A model generated the notes under the pieces. The model was not told the origin of the DNA, did no database searches, and saw only the letters and a program-made list of their open reading frames with translations. Below are positions 55,706-64,000 of a stretch of DNA of 64,000 nucleotides, one piece after another. The DNA comes from CAZVFX01 sp964626565. Its GTDB lineage: Bacteria; Myxococcota_A; UBA9042; CAIXZC01. Each line of letters opens with the position of its first letter. Position 1 is the first letter of the stretch. Made by a program: the position numbers and the translations under genes. The stretch spans positions 1-64,000 of the forward strand of contig CAZVFX010000017.1 in the NCBI GenBank assembly GCA_964626565.1, given 5' to 3'.

Positions 55706-58609
55706 ATGTCTCATCGGGTCTGGTCGATGTGCTGCGTGCTGGTGGCCCTTTCGTGCGGGGGAGTAGACCCCCTGGAGGAGAAGGACGCGGGCGTTGACCT
55801 TCAAACGGTGAAAGTTGACGCGGTGGCGGAGGTGATCATTGGGGTGGCGTGCAAGACCGCAGCGGATTGCACCTCGGAGTCGGTGTGCATTAACGCGACA
55901 TATTGCGACGCGGGGGTGTGCAAGCACACTCTCGCCCAAGTCGGCTCTTCATGTGAAGAAGGGTGTTTCGTCGGAGGGGCGTGTTCCGCTGACGGAGTGT
56001 GCGAGGGTCTGGAGCTGAAAGAGTGTGCGGAGAAGGATGGGAACCTGTGCACCGTTCCCGAGTGCGATTCGAGTCTGGGCGAATGCGTGGAGACTTCCAT
56101 TGAGGATGGGGGGGAACCCTATGCTTCAACGGACTGCTTTGAGGGCGCGGTTTGTATTGGCGGGGAGCAGGACAATTCCGATGCTGCGCCAACTGCATTG
56201 GCGCTGGAGTGTGAACTTCTGGGCGACGAAGTGGATCCTTTCGGCTGCATCGCCGGTTTCGTCTGCGTCGGCGGTGAGCAGGGATGCAAGGAGTTGTACA
56301 AGGAAGATGGTGCCGAGTGTTGGAAAGACGATTCCGAGGGCGGCGAAACCTGTGCGGGCAGATCCTGCCTGGAAGGGGAGTGCGTTGTGGACCACGCCTT
56401 CGATGCGAGCTGCGACGAGGAGGACTATCCGGATGAGTGTGACGCCGGCTGCCTGCAGTGCACTGCGTTGGAGTGTCATTGGATCCCTGATCCGTCGAAT
56501 CCCGAGAATCCATCGAAAAAAGTCCGCTACTGTCAGCCGGGCGCGACCATCGGCGAAGCTTGCAGCGAAGACCCGTGCACCAACGGGCAGGTGTGTGCAT
56601 TCGGCCAATCTGCCGATGGACCGCTGGGCAAGGAGACGTTGGGGGTGTGCGCCGGCGGCGAGAGCAAGACCAAGGAGCAGTGTGCTGAAGAGCTGGGGAA
56701 GCCTGCGCTCGCCTGTCTGCTGGCCGGCCTCGGCTGTGATGCGGAGGAAGGGGGATGCTACATCGAACAGAGTCTGGCTGACCAGTGGTGTTGGCCCCCT
56801 GAATGGAAGTGCTTTGACAAGAACGACACCTACTGCACCCATCTCGATTCCGGGGAGATGTGGGATCCTGAGAACGGGTGCCACACCATGTGGGTGGACC
56901 TGGATTGTGACGACAGTAACGGCTGCACCGTAGACACCTGCAAGTCGACGGGTGACGAGTGGTTGTGTGAGCATCAGCCGGTAGATGGTGCGGCTTGCGA
57001 CGACGACGATGCGTGTACGTCGGGGGGGATGTGCGAGGAAGGTGTTTGCGCCGGTCTGACGCCCCTTTGCGTGGACGGTGATGACGACCCCTGCAACGAT
57101 CCGGCCTGCGATGCTGAGACCGGCGAATGTCTGCCGCCTGCGACAGATGGAATTCTGTGCGACGATGCCAATGCGTGCACGGTGGGAGACGCGTGCTTCG
57201 AAGGGGCGTGCGCGTCGGGCGACCAGTTGGAGTGTGACGACGGGAATGCGTGCAACGGCTTGGAACTGTGCGATCCGGCGTCCGGATGTCTTTCCGGAGA
57301 GCCGCTGAGTTGCGACGATGGTAATGCGTGCAACGGCGTCGAGAGCTGCGACGCTGCGGAAGGATGTCTCGTGGGGCAGGCTCTGGTTTGCAGCGACGGC
57401 AATGCGTGCAACGGCGAGGAGACCTGTGACCCGGGGCAGGGCTGCATTTCCGGAGTTCCCCTCAACTGCGGTGATGGGAATGCGTGCAACGGGGTGGAGA
57501 CCTGTGACGTGGTGGAAGGATGTGTTTCGGGGCAGGCCCCGGTGTGCAGCGACGGCAACGCGTGTAACGGTGAGGAGCTGTGTGACCCGATACAGGGCTG
57601 CGTGCCGGGCGTGCCGCTGTCGTGCAACGACGGCAATGCGTGCAACGGGGTGGAGAGTTGCGGAGCGCTGGAAGGTTGTCTGGCGGGTACGCCTCCCGAC
57701 TGCGATGACGGTGAAATCTGCACCAACGACTCGTGCTCGCCCGACTCCGGGTGTTTTCATCAGAACAACAGCATTGCGTGCGACGATGGGGACGCCTCCA
57801 CCGTGGGCGATTTCTGCTCAGGCGGCAAATGTACGCCGGGCGCGCCTGTGGACTGCGACGACGGCAACGTCTGCACCAACGACCAGGATGATCCGGTTGT
57901 CGGCTGCAAGTATACAAACAACCAGCTACCCTGCGACGACTTCGACGCGTGCACCGAGGGGGATGGTTGCGCCGGCGGCCAGTGCGTCAGCGGTCCCGAT
58001 GTGGACTGCGACGACGGGAACTTCTGCACCGTCGATACGTGCAACGCCTTGAGCGGGTGCGGGCATACCGATGCACCCGACGGCACCTCCTGTTTCGGCG
58101 GTCTCAATTATGCTTGCGTCAACGGAAACTGCCTGTGCGTGCCCGATTGTGACGGCAAGGATTGCGGCTCCGACGGGTGCATCGGATTCTGCGGCATCTG
58201 CGATGATGGCCAGGAGTGTGTCAACGGCTCCTGCTCGGGTGGCGGCGGATTTGACCCCAACGGGACGTACGGGTTGAGCCCCTCGGTCACTTATTCGTGC
58301 GGCGAGATTTTCGGCTCCTACCTGGTCAGTTTCAATCACCAGAATTTCACCTTTGTCGACAGCGGCAGCGAACTGACGGTGACTCCGTCTATGAACGGCT
58401 GCTGCACCATGACCGGTGCTTCGGCCAAGGACGGGGATATCTGGGCTACCTGCACCTGCCCGGGCGGGGGGGTGTGCGATGAAACCTATCAACTCATCGG
58501 CTCTTTCACCAGCGATACCACCTGGGAGGCGTCCATGACCGCCAGCTACTCCGGACAACTCTGCCTCGGGTGCTCGTATAAAAGCTGGTGGGTTACCGGC
58601 ACGAAGTAG
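55706..58609 (+). CDS. Large Cys-rich repeat lipoprotein
   Basis: 967 residues, ATG after a strong ribosome site (GGAGGTGAGG). Lipobox ALSC. About 500 residues of irregular Cys-rich units (CKTAADCTSESVC, CDDSNGCTVDTC), then six exact 26-residue repeats (residues 510-665), further CDDGxxC units, a CGSDGCIGFCG motif as in the lamin-tail lipoproteins, and a Cys-containing C-terminal domain of about 120 residues (GTYGLSPSVTYSCG...WWVTGTK) that looks folded and beta-rich. Likely surface or matrix protein needing many disulfides; the DsbA-like genes beside it, transcribed in the opposite direction, may serve it. Confidence 0.87.
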   Translation: MSHRVWSMCCVLVALSCGGVDPLEEKDAGVDLQTVKVDAVAEVIIGVACKTAADCTSESVCINATYCDAGVCKHTLAQVGSSCEEGCFVGGACSADGVCEGLELKECAEKDGNLCTVPECDSSLGECVETSIEDGGEPYASTDCFEGAVCIGGEQDNSDAAPTALALECELLGDEVDPFGCIAGFVCVGGEQGCKELYKEDGAECWKDDSEGGETCAGRSCLEGECVVDHAFDASCDEEDYPDECDAGCLQCTALECHWIPDPSNPENPSKKVRYCQPGATIGEACSEDPCTNGQVCAFGQSADGPLGKETLGVCAGGESKTKEQCAEELGKPALACLLAGLGCDAEEGGCYIEQSLADQWCWPPEWKCFDKNDTYCTHLDSGEMWDPENGCHTMWVDLDCDDSNGCTVDTCKSTGDEWLCEHQPVDGAACDDDDACTSGGMCEEGVCAGLTPLCVDGDDDPCNDPACDAETGECLPPATDGILCDDANACTVGDACFEGACASGDQLECDDGNACNGLELCDPASGCLSGEPLSCDDGNACNGVESCDAAEGCLVGQALVCSDGNACNGEETCDPGQGCISGVPLNCGDGNACNGVETCDVVEGCVSGQAPVCSDGNACNGEELCDPIQGCVPGVPLSCNDGNACNGVESCGALEGCLAGTPPDCDDGEICTNDSCSPDSGCFHQNNSIACDDGDASTVGDFCSGGKCTPGAPVDCDDGNVCTNDQDDPVVGCKYTNNQLPCDDFDACTEGDGCAGGQCVSGPDVDCDDGNFCTVDTCNALSGCGHTDAPDGTSCFGGLNYACVNGNCLCVPDCDGKDCGSDGCIGFCGICDDGQECVNGSCSGGGGFDPNGTYGLSPSVTYSCGEIFGSYLVSFNHQNFTFVDSGSELTVTPSMNGCCTMTGASAKDGDIWATCTCPGGGVCDETYQLIGSFTSDTTWEASMTASYSGQLCLGCSYKSWWVTGTK
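57233..57700 (+). repeat. Six perfect-period 78-bp coding repeats
   Basis: Six units of exactly 78 bp, each C-x-DGNACNG-x-E-x-C-x4-GC-x2-G-x4. Odd and even units differ: even units carry VExC and EGC, odd units mostly CDP and GC, so a 156-bp pair was probably amplified three times. Confidence 0.9.
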
Positions 58610-58718
58610 CTTGCGGCTGAATGAACCGGCCGTTGGCTCGTCCCTGACAAAAGCGTTGAACAATCGCGAAGATTGATCTAGCTTTGCTTGACTGAATGAT
58701 CTTGCCTGGAGGTTCGAA

Positions 58719-59189
58719 ATGACAAAGCGATTATTAGCGGCCGCTGTAACCCTGGCTGCGCTGGCCCTGATTGCTGCACCTGCTCACGCAATTCCCGGGG
58801 CTGCTTTTTCCCTGGGCACGGGGGCGCTGTTCGGCGGAGACGAAATCACGCGGACCGATTTTGACGGGGAAGCCGTGATCTACTACGGGCTGGCGGTGGC
58901 CAAGCTCGATTTGGGAGTCCGTTTCAACCTGGAGGAGCCTGATAGCGACCTTATCCTGCGTCCCGGCGTCAGGCTCAATATCCCCGGCCTGGGCTACCTG
59001 CGGGGAGGAATCCCGATCACTATGAATTCAGACATGAACTGGGGGATTCTGGCCGGCGTGGGCAAGGACCTCATCGACCTGGTGGCGCTGAAGTTGTTCG
59101 CTGAAGTGGATGCCACGTTCTGGGAATCGGCCAATTACACGGACGTCGTGCCTGTGGAGTTCAGGTTGGGAATCGAAATCGGTTTCTAG
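58719..59189 (+). CDS. Small outer-membrane beta-barrel-like protein
   Basis: 156 residues, GGAGG seven bases before the ATG. Clear signal peptide (TLAALALIAAPAHA). The mature part of about 130 residues has alternating strands (AVIYYGLAVAKLDLGVRFNLE, FRLGIEIGF) ending in Phe, consistent with a six- to eight-strand barrel. No Cys. A weak promoter candidate (TTGAAC at 58656-58661, TAGCTT at 58679-58684) precedes it. Function unknown. Confidence 0.72.
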   Translation: MTKRLLAAAVTLAALALIAAPAHAIPGAAFSLGTGALFGGDEITRTDFDGEAVIYYGLAVAKLDLGVRFNLEEPDSDLILRPGVRLNIPGLGYLRGGIPITMNSDMNWGILAGVGKDLIDLVALKLFAEVDATFWESANYTDVVPVEFRLGIEIGF

Positions 59190-59213
59190 TCCCATCTCTT
59201 TCGTTTCAGTTGC

Positions 59214-60602
59214 ATGCCCATGAAAGTACGTCTGGTAGGAACAAACGTAGACCTTGCCGCCTTGAAGGGGCGCCTTGAGGCCGGTGACCGCGTCGGTTTT
59301 CTGGCCACGCCCGAGCCTATCGCAGCCGCCTACGCACGCATTTCGCGTAGCGAGAGCTCGGTGGACCAGTTACGGGCGGAGGCGCATACCGACGTCGAGA
59401 AGGCCCGCCGAAGCAATCGCAACATTGTGTTCGAGATGGGGCACGCCTCCATCGCTGAGCACGCGGTTTTCAACTTTGACATAGAAGGTGTTTCCAGGTT
59501 GGCCATCGAGCATCTGGAGCATACCCGGCTGGCTTCGTATACGGAGCGGTCGCAACGTTACGTGTTGCTGGGCCAGGACTACTTGTTGCCTGAAGAGGTG
59601 GTGGAGGCGGACAACCAGGTTCTAACCACGTTCGAATCTTGCGTGCGCATCCTATTTAAAGGTTATGAAGAGACCTACCGCAGGTTGTTGGACTGGCATC
59701 TCCAGCAGACGGAGCAGCCGGTGAAGCGCCGGCGCCGCCGGGAGCTGGAGACTGCGGCCCGAGAGGACGCCAGGTATCTTCTTCCATTGGCTACCACCGG
59801 CCAGCTTGGCATGACCATCAATGCCAGGTCGCTGGAGAATACGGTGCGCCGCCTCAAGGCCAACACGTTGCACGAGGTCCGCGATTTGGGCCGGTTGCTG
59901 GAAGAAGAAGCGATCGCGGTTACCCCGTCCCTCATCCGTTACACCGAGCCCTCCATTCTGGAATCTTGTGTCAATCCGGACTGCTGTTGTGCGGACTGGG
60001 GCGGGACAGTGGAAGCGGGTGGGGTGCGGCTGGTGAGCGTCACCCCCGGCGGGGACGAACTGGTTGGCGGCATGATGTGCAAGCTCGACGTGGTTGACTG
60101 CGCGGGCGCGACTGAAGAGTCGCCCGTTGAGAAATACTTCCGGGGGGCTGCGCCCCACGACCGGGCTCCCCGTTGTTTTGAGTTTGTGGACCTGGTTTTT
60201 GAGCTGGTTTGCTCCGCCTCCTGCTTTGCTCAGTTAAAGCGGCACCGAATGGCGAGTTTGCTGGCCGGTCCATACGATCCGCGACTGGGGGTCGTGGTTC
60301 CGCCCAGCATCCGTGACAGCGGTGGTGAGACCGGCTTTCTGAAGACCACCGGTGAGGTGGCGAACTTGTCGTCCGGGGTGGGCGCGGCCGGGGAGGAGGT
60401 GGGGGACTACCTCCTGACCAACGCACACTGTCGGCGGGTTCTTATGAAAATGAACCTGAGGGAACTGTACCATTTCTCAAGGCTGAGGATGGATGGCCAC
60501 GCCCAGTGGGAGATTCGGGAGTTGGCCCAGAAGATGTGTGCGGCCGCTGCGGACAGCCTGCCGCTAAGTGCTGCCTTCCTGGGCGGCAAGGACCAGTTCT
60601 AG
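59214..60602 (+). CDS. Tandem ThyX-like (FAD-dependent thymidylate synthase family) protein
   Basis: 462 residues, about twice a single ThyX. Copy 1 (residues ~30-230): GHASIAEHAVFNF and RLASYTERSQRY, close to the ThyX signature RHRxxSxNExSxRY. Copy 2 (~300-460): SCFAQLKRHRMASLLAGPY, which keeps RHRxxS but not the rest, and a C-terminal MNLRELYHFSRLRMDGHAQWEIREL block typical of ThyX. ThyX makes dTMP from dUMP with methylene-tetrahydrofolate and FAD. The fused pair may form a pseudo-tetramer half or one copy may be structural. Between the copies is a Cys-containing insert (CVNPDCCC). Start may also be the ATG at 59220. Confidence 0.8.
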   Translation: MPMKVRLVGTNVDLAALKGRLEAGDRVGFLATPEPIAAAYARISRSESSVDQLRAEAHTDVEKARRSNRNIVFEMGHASIAEHAVFNFDIEGVSRLAIEHLEHTRLASYTERSQRYVLLGQDYLLPEEVVEADNQVLTTFESCVRILFKGYEETYRRLLDWHLQQTEQPVKRRRRRELETAAREDARYLLPLATTGQLGMTINARSLENTVRRLKANTLHEVRDLGRLLEEEAIAVTPSLIRYTEPSILESCVNPDCCCADWGGTVEAGGVRLVSVTPGGDELVGGMMCKLDVVDCAGATEESPVEKYFRGAAPHDRAPRCFEFVDLVFELVCSASCFAQLKRHRMASLLAGPYDPRLGVVVPPSIRDSGGETGFLKTTGEVANLSSGVGAAGEEVGDYLLTNAHCRRVLMKMNLRELYHFSRLRMDGHAQWEIRELAQKMCAAAADSLPLSAAFLGGKDQF

Positions 60603-60624
60603 CGTAGACCAGGGCTTTGTATGG

Positions 60625-61527
60625 CTATTTCTTCTCGTCGAACACAGAAGTGTCGATGGTGATGCTGCCGGAGTCGCTGCTTGACGAGGATGAGCTACCG
60701 GACGAGCCGCCGCTGCTTCTTTTGGCAAAGGCCTTGACCACCCGCTGTCGCATCACCGAGACCTCGACATTCTCCCCGAATTCGGGGCGTTGGTCGGTGA
60801 GTTTGAGGTACGTCTCGAGGTAGCGCTTCTCGGGAATCGCCAGCACTGAGGCTGCAGGGCCGTCGATACCGATGGCGGCGAGGGCTATGGGGTCTGCGAT
60901 GGGCGGACCTTTCGGCTTCTCTTCCGGCTTCTTCACCGGCTCGGCCGGTTCTTCTTTCTTGGCCACCGGTGCGGCTTCCTCCGCAGGGGCCACGGATTTC
61001 TCTTCCAGCAGCGGGATGACGCCGGTAGCTACCAGCACCCCTACGGCCACTACCGCAGTGGCGGCCAGTGCGGCCGCGATGGTAAGACCCTTCTTGCGTT
61101 TCTTCTGCTTGACCAGGAGTTGGGCCCGCTGCTGCTGCTGTTGCTCCGCGTATTGAACCTCGGCCACCTTGCGATTCTTCTCATCTTCCTTGCGCTGGAT
61201 CATGGCCATGCGGCGGCGGGCTTCTTCCTGGATGAGTTTGTCGTACTGCTCCTTCTTCTTCAGCTCTTCGGCTTCTTCCAGGCGTTTGACCTGAGCGGTC
61301 TTCTCCTCGAGGGTCTTGGTGATCTCCTCGATTTCCCGGTCAGCTTCTTTCTTGACTTCGTCCAGGAGCGAGCCGAGCAGATTTGACGGCTGCCGACTGG
61401 CCGGCTGGGGCTCCGGACTGGCTTGCGGGGTTGGAGAATCTGCCGGAGGAGTGGGTTCGTCTTCACTCCCCTTCTTAATCTCTTCGAGCGTCGAAAGCAG
61501 GATGTTAGAGTCGTCCGATTTAGGCAT
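60625..61527 (-). CDS. Coiled-coil single-pass membrane protein, unknown function
   Basis: 300 residues. A Pro/Ser/Glu-rich N-terminus, a long charged coiled coil (~residues 50-145: LLDEVKKEADREIEEITKTL, AEQQQQQRAQLLVKQKKRKK), one membrane helix (TIAAALAATAVVAVGVLVATGVI) and a C-terminal soluble part with Pro/Lys/Glu spacer, a small domain (IADPIALAAIGIDGPAASVLA) and a Ser-rich tail. The layout suggests a cytoplasmic coiled coil and an outside C-terminus. No family recognised. Confidence 0.7.
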   Translation of the reverse strand: MPKSDDSNILLSTLEEIKKGSEDEPTPPADSPTPQASPEPQPASRQPSNLLGSLLDEVKKEADREIEEITKTLEEKTAQVKRLEEAEELKKKEQYDKLIQEEARRRMAMIQRKEDEKNRKVAEVQYAEQQQQQRAQLLVKQKKRKKGLTIAAALAATAVVAVGVLVATGVIPLLEEKSVAPAEEAAPVAKKEEPAEPVKKPEEKPKGPPIADPIALAAIGIDGPAASVLAIPEKRYLETYLKLTDQRPEFGENVEVSVMRQRVVKAFAKRSSGGSSGSSSSSSSDSGSITIDTSVFDEKK

Positions 61528-61627
61528 TGAGGCTCTCCGCGGGGGGATTGTGTTCAGACGTCACCCTCCAAGATCATTGTATTTGTACCTATGGTGAGTG
61601 TCAAAACAAAAAACAAAACCAAATGCG

Positions 61628-61656
61628 TTGACGAGGCTGAGCTTTTGACCTATACT
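61628..61656 (+). promoter_or_regulatory. Near-consensus sigma-70-type promoter
   Basis: TTGACG (61628-61633), 17-base spacer, TATACT (61651-61656). Transcription should begin near 61663, so the in-frame ATG at 61591 cannot be used from this promoter; the ATG at 61687 can. Confidence 0.75.
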
Positions 61657-61686
61657 CCGAGTGATTTTGGAGGTGAACGGGTCCTT

Positions 61687-61902
61687 ATGGATAAATTGGA
61701 TGTAAGAAAAAGCCAGTCTTTCACCATTGGTGAGGTCACCGTTGGCCTCGAAATTCTGAAGTTTGCAATGCGTAGCAACGACTTGAAAGTCCTTGCCCAC
61801 CGTACCGACTTCATTTCTCTCTATCGCAAGTTCGCAAGAATGAAGGAGAAAATGGAGGAAGCCCTCGCCGACAAGCTCGCAAAGTTGGAAGCTAGCGATT
61901 AA
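61687..61902 (+). CDS. Small basic helical protein, 71 residues, unknown function
   Basis: Start at the ATG at 61687, set by the promoter at 61628-61656 and by GGAGGTGA (61669-61676), ten bases upstream. Short beta start (SFTIGEVTVGLEILKFAMRS), then a long amphipathic Lys/Glu helix (FARMKEKMEEALADKLAKLE). No family recognised. An ATG at 61591 would add 32 residues. It overlaps the convergent radical SAM gene by 11 bases. Confidence 0.6.
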   Translation: MDKLDVRKSQSFTIGEVTVGLEILKFAMRSNDLKVLAHRTDFISLYRKFARMKEKMEEALADKLAKLEASD

Positions 61903-63301
61903 GCATTGCTGAGACCAGCGTAGTTCCACCCTTCACATAACGTCGAACATCACTCCAAGACCTGATCCGCGCCAGCGTGCGCAGCACGAACTTCGGCCGC
62001 ATGTAGAAGCGCGCATAGGCAAGGCTTCTGACCATTTTCAGCCGGTCGAGGCTGCCATAGGCAGTGGGCACGAATACCATGCCGCGGTAGTCGTACTGGG
62101 TCAGTTCCCAGGCCTCTGAGAGGGTCCCCTCTGCAAGGTAGCTCCGGGGCACCTGGTGCCACTTGGTGAGCAGGAATTGCGCAAAATCGATGGGCAGAGA
62201 GGTTGCCAGAGCTATCGTTTGTGCGGCCATGTGGATAGTCTCGCCCGGGAAGCCGAATATGAAGGTTGCGGAAACGTTGATGCCTGCCGCCGCGGTCCAC
62301 TCCACCGCGCGGCGGGAGGTTGCCAGGTCATGCCCCTTGTTCATCCTGGAGAGCAACTCTTCGTTCCCGGTTTCAAGTCCGTAGCACACGTTGGCGCACC
62401 CCGCTTCTTTCATGAGTTGCAACCCTTCCCGGGTGACGTGGTCGGCGCGGGCCATGCAAAACCAGGTTGTGTCTTCCAGCCCCGCAGCCTTGCGATGGGC
62501 CAGGAACTGTTCGAGCCAGGGAACCCGGGTGGGAAAGACCGCGTCGTGAAAGAGGAAGTGAGAAGAGCCCCAGCGCCGGGATGCATCCGCCATTTCCGCC
62601 ACCACCGATTCCGGCGACCGCACCCGGTAGAGGGGAGACTTGACGCAGGCCAGGTCCTGGCAGAACTCGCACCCGTTCCAGAAGCAACCCCGGGACGCCA
62701 GCAGGGGATACTCGACGCCCCCTTCACGCCGGTGCGGGAGCACGGTGTACTGGTCCAGGGGCAGCAGGTCCCAGGCGGGTATCGGGAGGGAGTCAAGCTC
62801 CCTGACCGCGGCCGGTTCAGCTTCTCCGGCCCCATCGCCCCTGCTGAGGGCAGACGAGTGGGAGCGCCAGTCTTCTCCCCGCTCAAGCGCAGCGACTACT
62901 GCGGGGACCGCCTCCTCCGGGTCACCCACCAAAGCTCCGTCAAGGGAAGGCGCGGCGGTCAGCAAGTCCTTCATCCAGTCGGCATTGCCTACCCCGGCCG
63001 CCACCATAATGATGGAGCCGGCCAGCCCGCGCACCAGGCGAGTGACCTCCGCAGTAACTTCAGCGGGGGTTTCGCGAGCAACGTCGTTGGGAAGAATAAC
63101 CAGAACGTCGGGTTCATTATCGACGATTCGCTGAGCGGTTTCATCCGCGGACAACGACTCTAGGAACGCATCCAGAGCACTGACGTCGGCCCCCGAAGCG
63201 CGCAAACTTGCTGCGAGGGTCGCCACTATTACCGGGGGGTGGCGGGGGAAAAGCGACACGCGCTGGCTGGATATAGGGGGAGCGAGAAGAAAAACTTTCA
63301 T
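61892..63301 (-). CDS. Radical SAM protein with N-terminal B12-binding-like domain
   Basis: 469 residues. N-terminal ~150 residues look like a cobalamin-binding Rossmann domain (PPVIVATLAASLRASGADVSALDAF); the classic DxHxxG motif is not obvious, so B12 binding is uncertain. The radical SAM core follows: cluster motif SRGCFWNGCEFC (CX4CX2C, a known variant in B12-type members), GLETGNEELLSRM, and FIFGFPGET. These enzymes use a 5'-deoxyadenosyl radical for methylation or rearrangement. Substrate not inferable. The ATG at 63301 is the only sensible start. Confidence 0.85.
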   Translation of the reverse strand: MKVFLLAPPISSQRVSLFPRHPPVIVATLAASLRASGADVSALDAFLESLSADETAQRIVDNEPDVLVILPNDVARETPAEVTAEVTRLVRGLAGSIIMVAAGVGNADWMKDLLTAAPSLDGALVGDPEEAVPAVVAALERGEDWRSHSSALSRGDGAGEAEPAAVRELDSLPIPAWDLLPLDQYTVLPHRREGGVEYPLLASRGCFWNGCEFCQDLACVKSPLYRVRSPESVVAEMADASRRWGSSHFLFHDAVFPTRVPWLEQFLAHRKAAGLEDTTWFCMARADHVTREGLQLMKEAGCANVCYGLETGNEELLSRMNKGHDLATSRRAVEWTAAAGINVSATFIFGFPGETIHMAAQTIALATSLPIDFAQFLLTKWHQVPRSYLAEGTLSEAWELTQYDYRGMVFVPTAYGSLDRLKMVRSLAYARFYMRPKFVLRTLARIRSWSDVRRYVKGGTTLVSAMLNR

Positions 63302-63860
63302 GAAGGTAATTTACGATCCCTGCCTTAGAAACTCAACAAAAGACGCCCGGAACCCTGGTTCGCAGCGCGGACCAGGCAAAAAAAGTGACTTTTACGAAAA
63401 AAAACCTTGTCCGATCCCGGGCCTTGGCGCACCGCGCAGTTTTTATCGATCCGGCCGATCGTAACCTGCCGAAAATACAGTGTTTCATGGGTGGGCAAAA
63501 TGGAAAAAAACGGGGTGGCAGTTGGTCGACAGGGGCGAGCGGATTAAGGATCTCGCCTGTCCTTAATGAGGCCCCCAAATCGCGCAAACCCGCACAACGT
63601 AAGGATTTGGGGATCGATCACAAGCTTTTCACCCGATCAGATCGATCACCTTGTTAGTTTTGATCACCTAATGATCGCAAAACGGCTTGTGATCAGATCC
63701 AGAGCGAATTTCAGCAAAAAAATGATCGTGCATTAAATTGCCCCCTTGACAAGATCCGGCGCCTTTTGGATTATGAAATGAGGCGAGCGGTTAATGAGTC
63801 AGTTCCCGAGAGGAGAAGGGCCTTCCGAACGGGGGACGTGTGCACTACGGGGAGCAGTAG
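63302..63860. other. Non-coding region with a GATC-dense cluster
   Basis: 559 bases with no convincing gene; short frames on both strands lack ribosome sites and family motifs. It contains A-rich runs at 63378-63407, ten GATC sites between 63612 and 63727 and four more outside that core, an inverted repeat (GATCACAAG near 63616, CTTGTGATC near 63686) and a promoter at 63746-63774. No DnaA box (TTATCCACA) was seen. Confidence 0.7.
63746..63774 (+). promoter_or_regulatory. Promoter of the sigma-like gene
   Basis: TTGACA (63746-63751), 17-base spacer, GATTAT (63769-63774). A GATC lies in the spacer (63753) and another 19 bases upstream of the -35, so methylation could affect it. Confidence 0.6.
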
Positions 63861-64000
63861 ATGGGCAAAGGAAGAAAAAGAGTCACAAAATTGAGGCGGC
63901 CGCGAGAACGGGCAGAGTGCAAAGGTGGGGAGAGGCCATGTCCTTGGGTCTCCTGCCGGTATCACCTGTACCTGGATGTGAATGTCGCCACGGGCAGCAT
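63861..64000 (+). CDS. Sigma-70 region-4-like HTH protein, 5' part only
   Basis: The ATG at 63861 follows GGGGAG; 46 codons are visible before the right edge. The basic start and the motif RPCPWVSCRYHLYLDVNV match, from memory, the N-terminus of small regulators in Myxococcota-type genomes whose C-terminal half is a sigma region-4 helix-turn-helix. The visible part has three Cys, two of them in a CPWVSC spacing. The helix-turn-helix itself lies outside the window. Confidence 0.6.
   Translation, partial: MGKGRKRVTKLRRPRERAECKGGERPCPWVSCRYHLYLDVNVATGS

Noticed and set aside
57233..57700. CRISPR array
   Set aside because: Regular 78-bp spacing, but the repeats are in frame, coding and without unique spacers.
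63333..63657. Short frames of 84-90 codons on both strands of the intergenic region
   Set aside because: Weak or no ribosome sites, no recognisable motifs, and they overlap the GATC-rich region.
63302..63860. Chromosomal replication origin
   Set aside because: GATC-dense, but no DnaA boxes and no dnaA or dnaN nearby; left as an open regulatory region.

Overview
The window is a GC-rich bacterial chromosome segment, most likely from an uncultured Myxococcota-like (former deltaproteobacterial) lineage. This is an inference from content: many lipoproteins with MopE-type Cys/Asp repeats, lamin-tail domains, a MYXO-CTERM-like C-terminus at 33679-35067, a split complex I locus, and a partial sigma-region-4-like gene at the right edge of a type I associate with that group. 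Start codons are often TTG or GTG, and several gene borders overlap by a few bases.

Layout. 1-531: 5' part of a Cys-rich lipoprotein (minus strand) that runs off the left edge. 711-8565: nuoE, F, J, K, L, M and N of respiratory complex I in one operon with stop/start overlaps; nuoA-D, G, H and I are not here, while a solitary nuoB lies at 53092-53553. 8617-13098: a DEAD-box helicase with a DbpA-type RNA-binding tail, a Tat-signal protein and a secreted alpha/beta-hydrolase-like protein. 13138-13301: a REP/MITE-like inverted repeat. 13337-17897: an Eco57I-type adenine methyltransferase overlapping an RND exporter gene. 19236-35067: a surface-protein island with MopE/Gly-rich lipoproteins, an Ig-like lipoprotein, an outer-membrane barrel, a large hydrolase-like lipoprotein and a Cys-rich protein with a MYXO-CTERM-like tail. 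35229-45657: GAF-like protein, divergent CoA-transferase, M49 peptidase lipoprotein, GntR regulator, SppA fused to an N-terminal barrel, NCS1 permease and a hydrolase. 45744-48932: two lamin-tail lipoproteins.

49001-53008 is the most interesting locus: a two-gene operon for a nitrogenase-like enzyme. The first gene fuses a complete NifH-type ATPase, through a linker and an unrecognised domain, to a NifD-like module. The second encodes a NifK-like subunit. By manual alignment the set of cluster-ligand cysteines is reduced, the FeMo-cofactor cysteine is absent, and no nif assembly gene lies in the window, so the substrate is unknown.

53587-55496 encodes three DsbA-like modules split by a -1 frame change exactly at an A9 run. 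This is programmed frameshifting or slippage, a recent mutation, or a sequencing error. 55706-61902: a large Cys-rich lipoprotein with a precise 26-residue repeat, a small barrel, a tandem ThyX protein, a coiled-coil membrane protein and a 71-residue protein with a near-consensus promoter. 61892-63301: a radical SAM protein. 63302-63860: a non-coding stretch with a very dense GATC cluster just upstream of the promoter for the partial sigma-like gene at the right edge.

All domain and family calls come from reading motifs in the translated sequence. No database search was run.
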